Positions 1 to 8,530 of a stretch of 64,000 nt of DNA are shown piece by piece. The DNA comes from RYN-230 sp963720645 (lineage in GTDB: Bacteria > Actinomycetota > Actinomycetes > Streptosporangiales > Streptosporangiaceae): NCBI GenBank assembly GCA_963720645.1, contig CAVRFX010000016.1, forward strand, positions 62,001 to 126,000, read 5' to 3'. Position 1 is the stretch's first letter, and every line of letters begins with the position of its first letter. The translations under genes were made by a program, and so were the position numbers. A model generated the notes under the pieces. It was given only the letters and a program-made list of their open reading frames with translations, searched no databases and was not told the DNA's origin.

Positions 1-1445
1 GCTGATGACGTCGGTCGTGCTCGGCCCGTTCGGCAACTTCCTGATGCCGCTGATGATCGGGTCGAAGCGGATGGCGTTCCCGCGGCTGGAGGCGCTGTCG
101 TTCTGGCTCACCCCGGCGGCGTTCATCGTCCTGCTGTCCAGCGTGCTGCTCGGCGGGTTCCCCACCGGCTGGACCGGCTACGCGCCGCTGAGCGTGCAGG
201 CCACCGAGGGCATGGACGCCTACGCGGTCGCGTTCGGCCTGATGGGCATCTCGGTCATCCTGGCCGGGTTCAACATCATCGTCACCGTGATCAACTACCG
301 GGCGCCCGGCATGCGGTGGAGCCGCCTGCCGATGTTCGTCTGGTCCATGGTCACCGTGTCGTTCCTGATGGTGCTGGCCACCCCGGTCCTGGTCGGCGGC
401 CTGTACCTGCTGATCCTCGACCGGACCGCGCAGACCGCGAACTACGTGAACCAGCTGGGCGGCAGCAGTTACCTCTACGAGAACCTGTTCTGGTTCTTCG
501 GGCACCCGGAGGTCTACATCCTCGCCCTGCCGGGATTCGGCATCGTGTCGGAGATCATCCCGGTGTTCTGCCGCAAACCGCTGTTCGGCTACCGGGTCGC
601 CGGGGCGGGCATGATCGGGGTGGCCCTGCTGAGCTTCTTCGTCTGGCAGCACCACCTGTTCGTGAGCGGCATCAACCCGGAGATGCGGCCGCTGTTCATG
701 CTGACCACCGAGCTCATCTCGATCCCGACCGGGTTCATCTACCTGGTCGCGATGGGCACGTTCTGGAAGGCGAAGATGCGGCTGACGGTGCCGATGTGCT
801 TCGCGCTGGCGCTGTACTTCAACTTCCTCATCGGCGGTATCTCCGGGGTGTTCGTGTCCGACGTCCCGGCGGACACCACCGAGCACGGCAGCTTCTTCGT
901 GATGGCGCACTTCCACTACACGATCATGGGCGGGATCATCTTCGCGTTCTTCGGCGCCTGCTACTACTGGCTGCCGAAGATGATGGGCATCAGGCTGAAC
1001 CAGAAGCTGGGCTACCTGCACTTCTGGACGATGTTCATCTTCTTCAACTCGACGTTCCTGCCGCTGTTCGCGGTGGGCATGCTGGGCCAGCCGCGGCGCG
1101 TGTTCGAGTACGCGCGGAACCTGCAGGGCCTCAACGACTGGGCGTCGATCTCCTCGTTCCTGCTCGGCGCCTCGATCCTGATCTTCGTGATCAACTTCAT
1201 CTGGTCCACGCTGTTCGCCCGGGAGCGCGAGGTCGGCGAACCCGTGGAATTCCCGGGGCCTGGAATGGCAGGTCGCCTCGCCTCCGCCGCCCGGCAACTT
1301 CGAGCACATCCCGGTGGTGCTGTCCGGCCCGTATGACTACGGCGTGCCGGACGCGCCGCCGGTCGCCGACCTGCACCCGCCGGTCGGCGTGGTCAGCGCC
1401 GCGTACGCGAGTGCCGGGACGGCCAGCACCGGAGTGGAGGCATAG
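1..1445 (+). CDS. ctaD: Cytochrome c oxidase subunit I, 5'-truncated by the window and frameshifted near its C-terminus
   Basis: This is the catalytic subunit of the aa3 terminal oxidase, which reduces O2 with electrons from cytochrome c and pumps protons across the plasma membrane. The open frame enters from outside the window. Visible family marks are GHPEVY (CuB histidine and the cross-linked tyrosine), WQHH (two more CuB ligands) and MAHFHYT (the a3 and a heme histidines). Near 1230-1239 the frame must shift: in the next frame a normal ending follows, containing NPWNSRGLEWQ and SPPPPGNFEH and stopping with TAG at 1443-1445. Without the shift the protein ends at 1336 in a non-family tail. 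ctaE starts 2 nt later, so the two are co-transcribed. The shift is either an error or a real C-terminal change. Confidence 0.93.
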
Positions 1446-1447
1446 TC

Positions 1448-2113
1448 ATGGCCGAGCAGACCACGCAGCCGCCGAACGAGCTGGACCGGGCGGCCGAGGA
1501 AGCCGGTTTCTACCACGAGGCGGCGCTCAACGCGGCCTGGACCGGCTCCCGGTTCGCGGTCGGCGCGCTGGCCTTCCTGTACGGCGCGCTGGCGTTCGCC
1601 TACTTCTACCTGCGGTCGATCAACTCCTCGGGCCGGTGGGAGGGCTCGGGCTTCCACGCCCCGCAGATGGGCTACGGCGTGACGATCATGGTCCTGGTCC
1701 TGGTCAGCGCCATCGTCCAGTACGTGGGGCTGCAGCGGATCAAGGCCGGGGCCAAGAGCGCGTGGCAGGCTGCGGCCCTGGTCGCGCTGGTGCTCGGCGT
1801 GGCCGCGGTGGTGCTGCAGATCATCCAGCTGCTCAGCCTGCCGTTCCAGCCGGGCAGCTCCGGCTTCGCCAGCGTGTTCACCGACACCTACCCGGTCCTG
1901 CTGGTCAGCTGGCTCGGGGCGATGCTCTGGCTGGAGATCCTGGTGATGCGCATCCGGCCACTGACGGCCATCTCCTTCGTCGAGCAGCCGCCCACCTACG
2001 CCGAGGCGTTCGCGGTCCAGCGGTTCCAGTCCTCGCTGAGCGCGTTCACGCTGATCTGGAACTTCATGGCCGTGGTCACGCTGTTCTTCTTCCTGCTGTT
2101 CTACGTGCTCTGA
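1448..2113 (+). CDS. ctaE: Cytochrome c oxidase subunit III
   Basis: This 221-residue integral membrane protein is subunit III of the aa3 oxidase; it stabilises subunit I. Five hydrophobic segments are apparent. The N-terminal soluble stretch ends in a GFYHEAALNAAWTGSR segment typical of actinobacterial COX3-like proteins, and the family glutamate region LWLEILVMRIRPL is present. The length fits the short five-helix actinobacterial form. ATG at 1448 lies 2 nt after the repaired ctaD stop, with GGAGG at 1435-1440 as ribosome site, which supports translation directly after ctaD. Confidence 0.9.
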   Translation: MAEQTTQPPNELDRAAEEAGFYHEAALNAAWTGSRFAVGALAFLYGALAFAYFYLRSINSSGRWEGSGFHAPQMGYGVTIMVLVLVSAIVQYVGLQRIKAGAKSAWQAAALVALVLGVAAVVLQIIQLLSLPFQPGSSGFASVFTDTYPVLLVSWLGAMLWLEILVMRIRPLTAISFVEQPPTYAEAFAVQRFQSSLSAFTLIWNFMAVVTLFFFLLFYVL

Positions 2114-2179
2114 GCGGAAAGGAGCGGTCCGCCCGGGAAGGCTTGCGCGCGCGCCAGCCGCCGGCGGCCCACCACCGTC

Positions 2180-3072
2180 ATGAACCTGGTTGTCTCGCAC
2201 TGGTCGGCCAACGTGGCGGTCCTCGCCGCCGCCCTGGCCGTCGTGGTCGTGCACCTGGCCGGGCTGCTCGGCCTGCGCGGCCGACGCGCGCCGGGGCGGG
2301 GCCGGGCTGCCCGCCGGGCTGGCCCGCGAGGCCATCGCCTTCTACTCCGGGCTGCTCCTCGCGGTCCTGGCGCTGGTCTCGCCGCTGGGCTACTGGTCGG
2401 GCAGGTTCATCTGGATCCGCGTGCTCGCAGGACATTCTGCTCGGCGTGTATGCGCCGCCGCTGATCGTGCTCGGCGCGCCCTGGCTGGTGCTGTGGCGCG
2501 GCCTCGGGCGCACCGGGCGGCCCCCGGCCGCCGCCCGCACCCCGAAGGCCGCGGCGCCCCGGCTGCGCAGCTGGCCGGTCGCGGTGACCGCCCTGTTCGT
2601 CGTGGTGTGGTGCGGCTGGTACGTCCCGGCCCTGTACGACGCGGGGGTGCGCCACCCGGCGGTGCTCGCCGCCCAGGCGGTCACGACCATGGGCGCGGGT
2701 GTCCTGCTCTGGCTGCAGCTGATCGGCTCCCGCCCGTTCAGCCCGCAGTTCGGGCCGCTGTACCGGGTGTTCCTGCTCACGGCTATCGTGCTGTGCGGCA
2801 CCATCCTGGGCATGGTCCTCAGTTTCGGGAGCAACATCATTTACCCGGCGTACCTGGGGGTAGGGAGTCACCATCTGCTCAGCCTGGTTGACGATCAGCA
2901 GGCGGGCGGATCCGAGCTGTGGGTCCTGGTGCTGGTGCCGTACCTCATCGCGGGAATCGCGCTCCTCAACCGATGGCTGAACGACGAGGAGTCAGAAGCC
3001 CTCACGAGCGGCCTGGACCGGATTCTCCGGACGTCCAAGTCCACCTGGCCCACCCGGACCGGATGGAGATGA
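2180..3072 (+). pseudogene. CtaG-type cytochrome c oxidase assembly membrane protein, two frameshifts
   Basis: A polytopic membrane protein of the caa3_CtaG family (copper delivery and assembly of cytochrome oxidase) can be followed only by changing frame twice. It starts at ATG 2180 (MNLVVSHWSANVAVLAA), moves to a second frame around 2280-2320 (LAREAIAFYSGLLLAVLALV) and to a third near 2425 (ILLGVYAPPLIVLGAPW). The third frame runs through several helices to the stop at 3070. The APPL-VLGAP motif is typical of the family. Its position between ctaE and ctaB supports the assignment. Each change corresponds to one extra base or two missing bases. Whether the gene is dead or only misread cannot be told from the sequence. 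Confidence 0.75.
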
Positions 3073-3100
3073 TCAGTTTGGCTCCCAGCAGGAGGATAGA

Positions 3101-3559
3101 GTGAACAGCGTGATCTCTGCGATTCAGGTCACCTATTACCCGCTAGGCGCGCAGGTAATGACCCTGGTCCTGCCGCTGGGATTCTTCATCGTCGTGATGG
3201 CCGCCCTGTACTTCGTGTTCGCCAGGCCGCACACCGTGCCGGGACGCCGGCCCATCAGCGGGGCCCGGCCCGTCGCCCCCGCCGACCCGGGCCACGCGGC
3301 GTCCCTGGCGGCCGCGACCGGGCTGCCCACCGCGACCGCGGCGGGCGGTGCCGAGCCGCTGGCCGAGCGGGGCACCCCGCCTGCGGTCGGCGTGCGCACC
3401 GAGGAGGCGGTCAAGCAGGCCGCCCAGGACGCTGCGCAGGAGGCTAAGGGCGCTGCGCAGGAGGCCAAGGACGCGGCCGGAACCGCAGCCGATAAGGTTA
3501 CCGGCGGGTCTGGCACGGACCAGGACGCGGCACCCGAGGGCTCGGAGGACCAGGAGTGA
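3101..3559 (+). CDS. Small single-span membrane protein with an Ala/Lys/Glu-rich tail
   Basis: This 152-residue protein has no recognised family. Residues 15-42 form one hydrophobic helix (MTLVLPLGFFIVVMAALYFVFA), followed by a Pro/Ala-rich cytoplasmic linker. The last 50 residues repeat an AAQEAKGAAQEAKDAAG pattern reminiscent of LEA/apolipoprotein-like amphipathic helices. The GTG start at 3101 has AGGAGG at 3090-3095. Its stop overlaps the GTG start of ctaB (3556), so it is probably translationally coupled to heme O synthase; a helper role in oxidase assembly is only an inference from position. Confidence 0.7.
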   Translation: MNSVISAIQVTYYPLGAQVMTLVLPLGFFIVVMAALYFVFARPHTVPGRRPISGARPVAPADPGHAASLAAATGLPTATAAGGAEPLAERGTPPAVGVRTEEAVKQAAQDAAQEAKGAAQEAKDAAGTAADKVTGGSGTDQDAAPEGSEDQE

Positions 3560-4704
3560 CCCCAGCGACCGACGCGCTACCTGCCATCGCGGGGCGCCGC
3601 TCCGCCCGGGTGGTCGCCCGGTCGCTGTTCGCCCTGACCAAGCCCCGGATCATCGAGTTGCTGCTGGTCACCACGATCCCGACCATGCTGCTCGCGCAGC
3701 GCGGCCTGCCGTCGGTCCGGGTGCTCCTGGTCACGCTGGTCGCCGGGGCGTGCGCGGCGGGCAGCGCGAACACGATCAACTGCTACATCGACCGTGACAT
3801 CGACGCGATCATGCGGCGCACCTCGCGGCGGCCGCTGAACGGCAAGGGCGGCGAGGCCGCGGTCATCAAGCCGGCCGAGGCGCTGGTGTTCGGCATCCTG
3901 CTCGGCGCCGTGTCCACCGTCCTGCTCGGCACGCTGGTCAACTGGCTGTCCGCGGCGCTGGCCGACACCGCGATCTTGTTCTACGTGTTCGTCTACACCC
4001 TCGGCCTGAAGCGCCGCACCCCGTCCAACATCGTCATCGGGGGCGCGGCCGGCTGCTTCCCGGTGCTGATCGGCTGGTCCGCCGTGACCGGCCGGGTCAG
4101 CCTGCCCGCGGTCGTCCTGTTCGCCGTGATCTTCTTCTGGACGCCGCCGCACTTCTGGGCGCTGGCCATGAAGTTCCGCGACGACTACGCCGCGGCCCGG
4201 GTGCCGATGCTGCCGGTGGTCGCCTCACCCGCCGTGGTGGCCAGGAAGATCCTCATCTACTCGTACGTGATGGTGGTGGCCACGCTCGGCCTCGCCCCCT
4301 ACGCCGGCTGGCTGTACACGGCCGCAGCCCTGGCGCTCGGCGGCTGGTTCCTCGCCGAGGCGCACCGGCTGCACCACCGGGTGGCCGCGATGACGTACGA
4401 GGACGGGCCCGCGGGCCCCGCGGTGCCCCGGCCCGCGCCGGAGGTGGCCGGCACCGGCCCGGCGGCCGGGGGAAGCGTCGCGGTCGCCACGCCCGTGCTG
4501 CTGGACACTGCGCTGCTGGACACCGCGGTCGGCGCCGGGCCCGCGGCCCAGGCCGCCCGGGTGACCGAGGGAGCCTGCGCGGGCCTGGCCCAGCCCAGCT
4601 CCAACCCCGCCCCGATGCGCCTGTTCCACCTGTCGATCGCCTACCTGACGCTGCTGTTCGCCGTCATCGCCGTTACTGCGCTGCTGCCCTGGGGGGGCTG
4701 GTAG
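3556..4704 (+). CDS. ctaB: Protoheme IX farnesyltransferase (heme O synthase) with an extra internal loop
   Basis: This polytopic UbiA-family prenyltransferase converts heme B to heme O, the precursor of the heme A used by the aa3 oxidase. The first Asp-rich motif is NCYIDRDID at about residues 75-83, and the usual YTLGLKRRTPSNIVIGG and WTPPHFWALA segments follow. The protein is 382 residues against about 300 for the family. The excess is a low-complexity Pro/Ala/Gly stretch at about residues 278-353, just before the last membrane helix. The GTG start overlaps the preceding stop. The 3' end overlaps the convergent histidine-kinase gene by 32 nt. Confidence 0.93.
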   Translation: MTPATDALPAIAGRRSARVVARSLFALTKPRIIELLLVTTIPTMLLAQRGLPSVRVLLVTLVAGACAAGSANTINCYIDRDIDAIMRRTSRRPLNGKGGEAAVIKPAEALVFGILLGAVSTVLLGTLVNWLSAALADTAILFYVFVYTLGLKRRTPSNIVIGGAAGCFPVLIGWSAVTGRVSLPAVVLFAVIFFWTPPHFWALAMKFRDDYAAARVPMLPVVASPAVVARKILIYSYVMVVATLGLAPYAGWLYTAAALALGGWFLAEAHRLHHRVAAMTYEDGPAGPAVPRPAPEVAGTGPAAGGSVAVATPVLLDTALLDTAVGAGPAAQAARVTEGACAGLAQPSSNPAPMRLFHLSIAYLTLLFAVIAVTALLPWGGW

Positions 4705-6127
4705 GAGCGGAGCCGCCCGGGCCCGCGGCCGCGGCCGCGGGCAGCAGCACCACGGCCCGCAGCCCGGGCGCGGCATCCTCCAGCCAGGCTGACCCGCCGT
4801 GGGCCTGCGCGGTGGCCCGCACGATCGCCAGCCCGAGGCCCGCGCCGCCCGCGTCGTCACCGTCCCGGCTGCGCGCCGCCTCCAGCCGGGCGAACCGGCC
4901 GAACGCCCGCTCCCGGTCCGCGGCCGGGATGCCCGGCCCGTCGTCGGTGACCGAGAGCCGCGCGTTCCGGCCGGACGTGCCCACCGAGACCGCGACCTGG
5001 GAGCGCGCGTAGCGCGTGGCGTTGTCGATCAGGTTGCGGAGCATCCGGTGCAGCCCGTCGGCGTCCCCGGTCACCTCGGCGGCCCCGGTCCCGGCCAGCC
5101 GGACCGGCACCCGGGCGTCGGCGTACCGGCCGACCTCTTCCCGGGCCAGGACGGCCAGGTCCACCCGGCGCTGCGCGGGGCGCCGCGGGTCCCGTTCGTC
5201 CAGCCGGGCCAGGGCCAGCAGGTCCTCGGCCAGCCGGGCCAGCCGGAGCGTGTCCGCGAGCACGTCGCCGGCGGTCTGCCGCCAGTCCTGGCTGTCCGGG
5301 TGGTCCAGCGCCACCTCCAGCTGGGCCCGGATGCTGGCGATCGGGCTGCGCAGCTCGTGCGCGGTGTCGGAGATCAGCCCGCGCTGGCGTTCCTGGGCGG
5401 CGCCCAGCCTGCTGAGCATGTCGTTCAGGGTCAGCGCCAGGTTGCGCACCTCGTCGCGGGCCTCCGGCACCGGCAGGGCCCGGGGCCGGCCGGTCCGGGT
5501 CACGTCCTGCGCGCCCCGGCGCAGTTCGGTGACCGGGCGCAGGGTGGACCCCGCGATCAGCCAGCTCGCCGCGGCCAGCAGGATCAGCAGCAGCGGGGTC
5601 CCGATGAGCAGCGCCCGGGTCAGCGTGGCCAGGCTCTCACCCACCTGGTTGTAGGCCACCGCCGCGATGACGGTCCCGCCGCCGGTGGTGGCCGCCGCGG
5701 CCACCCGCACCGTGTCCGGCAGCCCGAACGGCCGGCCGTTGAGGAACACCGCCCGGCCGTCCCGGGCGTTGGCCGCCGCCACCGCCGGTGGCAGCAGCGG
5801 GACGAGGCGGTCCGCGTCCGGTGACACGTTCACGATCTGACCGTTGGGGCTAAGAACCTGCACGGTGATGGTGCCGGGGACGACCGGGACCGGTTTGGGC
5901 AGCCGGTTCGCGTCGGAGAGCGCGGCGACCTCCCGCGCGCCCTGCCGGGCCGAGTTGTCCAGGCTGCGGATCAGCGAGACCCGCAGCGCGCTGCTGAGCA
6001 GCACCGCCGCCGCGGCCAGGGCCAGGGCCAGCCCGGCCGTGGAGGCCAGCGTGACCCGGGCGCGCAGGCTGCGCCGGCGCCACCAGCGGCCTGGCAGCCC
6101 GGCCCGGGATCCCGCCTCACGTGCCAC
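4673..6127 (-). CDS. Membrane sensor histidine kinase (HAMP, HisKA, HATPase)
   Basis: This 484-residue two-component sensor has an N-terminal helix at about 22-46, an extracytoplasmic sensor loop of about 120 residues, a second helix at about 171-193, and a HAMP region (STLRPVTELRRG). The phosphoacceptor box is SDTAHELRSPI (His near residue 257), with an N box (LIDNATRY), G1 (DDGPGIP) and G2 (GAGLGLAIV). All catalytic motifs are intact. An OmpR-type regulator lies upstream on the same strand at 7506-8183, but a broken E2-like gene sits between them, so pairing is likely but not proven. The start used is GTG 6127; no strong ribosome site is visible. Confidence 0.88.
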   Translation of the reverse strand: MAREAGSRAGLPGRWWRRRSLRARVTLASTAGLALALAAAAVLLSSALRVSLIRSLDNSARQGAREVAALSDANRLPKPVPVVPGTITVQVLSPNGQIVNVSPDADRLVPLLPPAVAAANARDGRAVFLNGRPFGLPDTVRVAAAATTGGGTVIAAVAYNQVGESLATLTRALLIGTPLLLILLAAASWLIAGSTLRPVTELRRGAQDVTRTGRPRALPVPEARDEVRNLALTLNDMLSRLGAAQERQRGLISDTAHELRSPIASIRAQLEVALDHPDSQDWRQTAGDVLADTLRLARLAEDLLALARLDERDPRRPAQRRVDLAVLAREEVGRYADARVPVRLAGTGAAEVTGDADGLHRMLRNLIDNATRYARSQVAVSVGTSGRNARLSVTDDGPGIPAADRERAFGRFARLEAARSRDGDDAGGAGLGLAIVRATAQAHGGSAWLEDAAPGLRAVVLLPAAAAAGPGGSAPTSPPRAAAQ

Positions 6128-6493
6128 CGTGGCTCCCGTGGCCTACTCGCCGGGCCCGCGCGCGAAGCCCGCCAGCAGGGCCCGCACAGCCCGGCCGACG
6201 CTGCCGCGGGTCGCGGCCGGGCCGGCCTGGGTCACCCGCCCGGCGCGCAGCGACCTGGGCGGCGCACCCGGCCCCGGGCGCGCCGCAGTCCGGGACCCGG
6301 GCCCCGGCCCGGCGCATCCGGACCCGGTGAACGCAGCTCAGCCACGTCCTCTGTATAGCCCGTCCGTCCACCTCTCGTGCCCATCCGCGCCTTCACAGAG
6401 CACCACTATGAAAAATAACGGTCTTATCCAAGGTGACGGGAGCACCGGATGGCTGGCAACGCGATGGCCCGGCTGAAGGTCTTCTGAGCGGGG
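6128..6493. other. Intergenic stretch upstream of the histidine kinase, no gene seen
   Basis: The 366 nt between the kinase start and the E2-like stop hold no convincing coding sequence on either strand. A short AT-richer patch lies at about 6405-6432, in otherwise very GC-rich DNA. On the minus strand a weak -10-like TATACA falls near 6352-6358, which could serve the kinase gene. No terminator hairpin was recognised. Confidence 0.4.
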
Positions 6494-7334
6494 TCAGCTG
6501 CGGACGGGCTCGCCCGGCTGGGGGCCGGTCCTGGCCAGCGGGGGCTCGAAGCGGGCGGGGGACGCGCAGTAGCCGCGCACGGCCTCCGCGAATCTCGCGG
6601 CGTGGAACCCGTCCACGTAGCGGTGATCGAACGTCGCCGTCAGCGTGAGCATGGGCCGGATCACGACCTCGTCGCCGGCCACGGCCGGCATCTTCCGGAC
6701 CGCGCCGACCAGCACCAGCAGCGGCACCCGGTAGTAGTGCGCCAGCGGCGAGTACGCGTGGCTGATCCCCCACATGCCGACCGAGGTGATCATGGCACCG
6801 CCGAAGGCCTGCCGGGGCAGGCCGAGCCGGCTCAGGTCGAGGTTGAGATCCGAGGTGAGCCAGGCCCCGAGGTGCAGCGCCCCGCGCAGCACCGGCGCGG
6901 GCAGCCTGGCCAGCAGCGCCTTGCCCTGGCCCAGTTCAGCGTCGTCGCCCGCCTCGATCGCGGCGGCGCGGCGGGTGAGCTCCCGGGCGATCTCGACCGC
7001 GGACTTCCGGTCGGCGTCCTCGACCTTGATCCCGGTCAGCTCCTTCCCGTGGTCGGCGGCCACGATGAAGAACACGTCAACGCTCTCGCGCTCGATAGAC
7101 CCGGCCGCGGGCCAGCCTGACCCGGAGCTCAGGAACCTCCGCCAGCCCGTGGGCGACCGCCCGGCCGGCCAGGTGGGTCATGGTGAGGTGCACGCCCGTC
7201 GTGTTCCTGACCTCCTCGGCGTAGCTGACCAGGGCGCCCGCATCCAGCTCCAGGTCCCCGTAGAACTGCGGGTCCGCCGGCGCGCCCCATGCGGACCCCG
7301 CCAGTTTCCGCCAGCCCTGTACCCGGCGGCCCAT
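6494..7334 (-). pseudogene. 2-oxo-acid dehydrogenase E2-like acyltransferase domain, frameshifted and without lipoyl domain
   Basis: The catalytic domain of dihydrolipoamide acyltransferases can be read in two pieces. The N-terminal piece is 7334-7077 (GWRKLAGSAW, HLTMTHLAGRAVAHGLAEVPELRVRLARG) and the C-terminal piece runs from about 7085 to 6494 (FFIVAADHGKELTG, AMITSVGMWGISHAYSPL, TFDHRYVDGFHAARF). The DHRYVDG motif holds the catalytic histidine. One base around 7085-7095 breaks the frame; with it repaired the join reads ARESVDVFFIV. No lipoyl or E3-binding domain precedes it, so this is a free-standing acyltransferase type. Repaired length is about 280 residues. It separates the kinase and response-regulator genes. 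Confidence 0.75.
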
Positions 7335-7505
7335 GTCAGGACCGGCCCCGGTCAGGCATGCTGCGCGTCATCAGCTGCCCCCTTGTGCTGCGGCACCGGG
7401 TAAGCCGGCGCTCCCGAATCCAGTAGGCGCCCGCGTCCCATCCCGGGGCCAGGGCACTTCGTCCCGCCACCGGCGCTGTTCGGCCTCACCCGGGCCGGGG
7501 GCCGG

Positions 7506-8183
7506 TCAGCCGCCGTCGGCCGCCAGCCGGTCAGCCGGCTCCCGCACGGTCTGCAGGGCGCCGCGGCCGAACGGCGCGTCGATCTTGCGCCGCAGGTACC
7601 CGGCGTACACCTCGACCACGTTGAGGTCGAGGGAGTCGTAGCTGTCCCAGACGTGCTCGAGCAGCTCGGACTTCGACACCACCTGCCCGGCCCGCCGCAT
7701 CAGGTACTCCAGCAGCGCGAACTCCCGGGCGGTCAGCTCGATGTCGGCCTCGCCGCGGCGGACCCGGCGGCTGGCCGGGTCCAGGACCAGGTCGCCCGCG
7801 CGCAGCTGCGCGGGCCGGGGGACCGCGCCCCGCCGCAGCAGGGCCCGCAGCCGGGCCGCCAGCACCACGTAGGAGAACGGCTTGGTCAGGTAGTCGTCGG
7901 CACCCAGATCCAGCCCGTCGGCCTGGTCGTACTCACCGTCCTTGGCGGACAGGATGAGGATCGGCACCCAGTTCTCCTCCGCGCGCAGCTGCTGGCAGAC
8001 CCGGTACCCGGAGATCTTGGGCAGCATCAGGTCCAGCACCACGGCGTCGTACCCGCCCTCGCGCGCGGCGTGCAGGCCGTCCTCCCCGTTGTGGGCCAGG
8101 TCCACCGCGAAACCCTCGGCGGACAGGCCCCGCCGGACCGCCGCGGCCAGCCTTCGTTCGTCTTCCACCACGAGCACCCGCAC
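7506..8183 (-). CDS. OmpR/PhoB-family response regulator with a disturbed wing motif
   Basis: This 225-residue regulator has a receiver domain (VVEDE, phospho-acceptor in VVLDLMLP, KPFSYVVL lysine) and a winged-helix DNA-binding domain (LTAREFALLEYLMRRAGQVVSKSELLEHVW, VYAGYLRRKID). The family ends in TVRGxGYRL; here the reading is TVREPADRLA. Deleting one G and adding one G ten bases later converts the canonical codons exactly into those seen, so two compensating indels are likely. The start is GTG 8183. The kinase at 4673-6127 is the probable partner. Confidence 0.88.
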   Translation of the reverse strand: MRVLVVEDERRLAAAVRRGLSAEGFAVDLAHNGEDGLHAAREGGYDAVVLDLMLPKISGYRVCQQLRAEENWVPILILSAKDGEYDQADGLDLGADDYLTKPFSYVVLAARLRALLRRGAVPRPAQLRAGDLVLDPASRRVRRGEADIELTAREFALLEYLMRRAGQVVSKSELLEHVWDSYDSLDLNVVEVYAGYLRRKIDAPFGRGALQTVREPADRLAADGG

Positions 8184-8530
8184 CCGCCCGAGCGTACCCG
8201 CCGCTGTGGCCCGGCCCCGGCGCCCGCGGCGCCCCCGGCACCGGCCGCGGCGCCGTCGCCGGGTCCGGGGTGGGCCGGGCGGTCGGACCGTTGGGGCCGG
8301 TCTGGGGTTGGCGCTTTCTCACAGGGCCGCCTCAGGCGGCGTGCGGCAAGATGATGAACGGCGGGGCCCGCCGCGGCTGAGCCGGTGCGGGCGGGCCCAG
8401 ACGGGGCCAGAGGGAGACCGCGCCTCCCGGACCGGGGCGGTGGCGGTCCACGGGGCCGCCCGCGGCCGGGCTGAGCCGGGCCGCCGCGGTCCATGGGACG
8501 AGCCTGTGCGGCCGACCCGCACGGGGGCTA
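8184..8530. promoter_or_regulatory. Divergent intergenic region with a GCCGCCT/AGGCGGC dyad
   Basis: This 347-nt region separates the response regulator (minus) from the LolA-like gene (plus). It holds no supported gene. A perfect 7-bp dyad, GCCGCCT-C-AGGCGGC, lies at 8326-8340 and could be an operator or a small hairpin. Promoters for both directions presumably lie here, but no clear -35/-10 pair was seen. Confidence 0.35.

Noticed and set aside
316..2400. Long alternative frame across ctaD and ctaE
   Set aside because: The ctaD and ctaE frames carry all oxidase motifs. Only the part after about 2425 in this frame is real (third segment of the ctaG-type gene).
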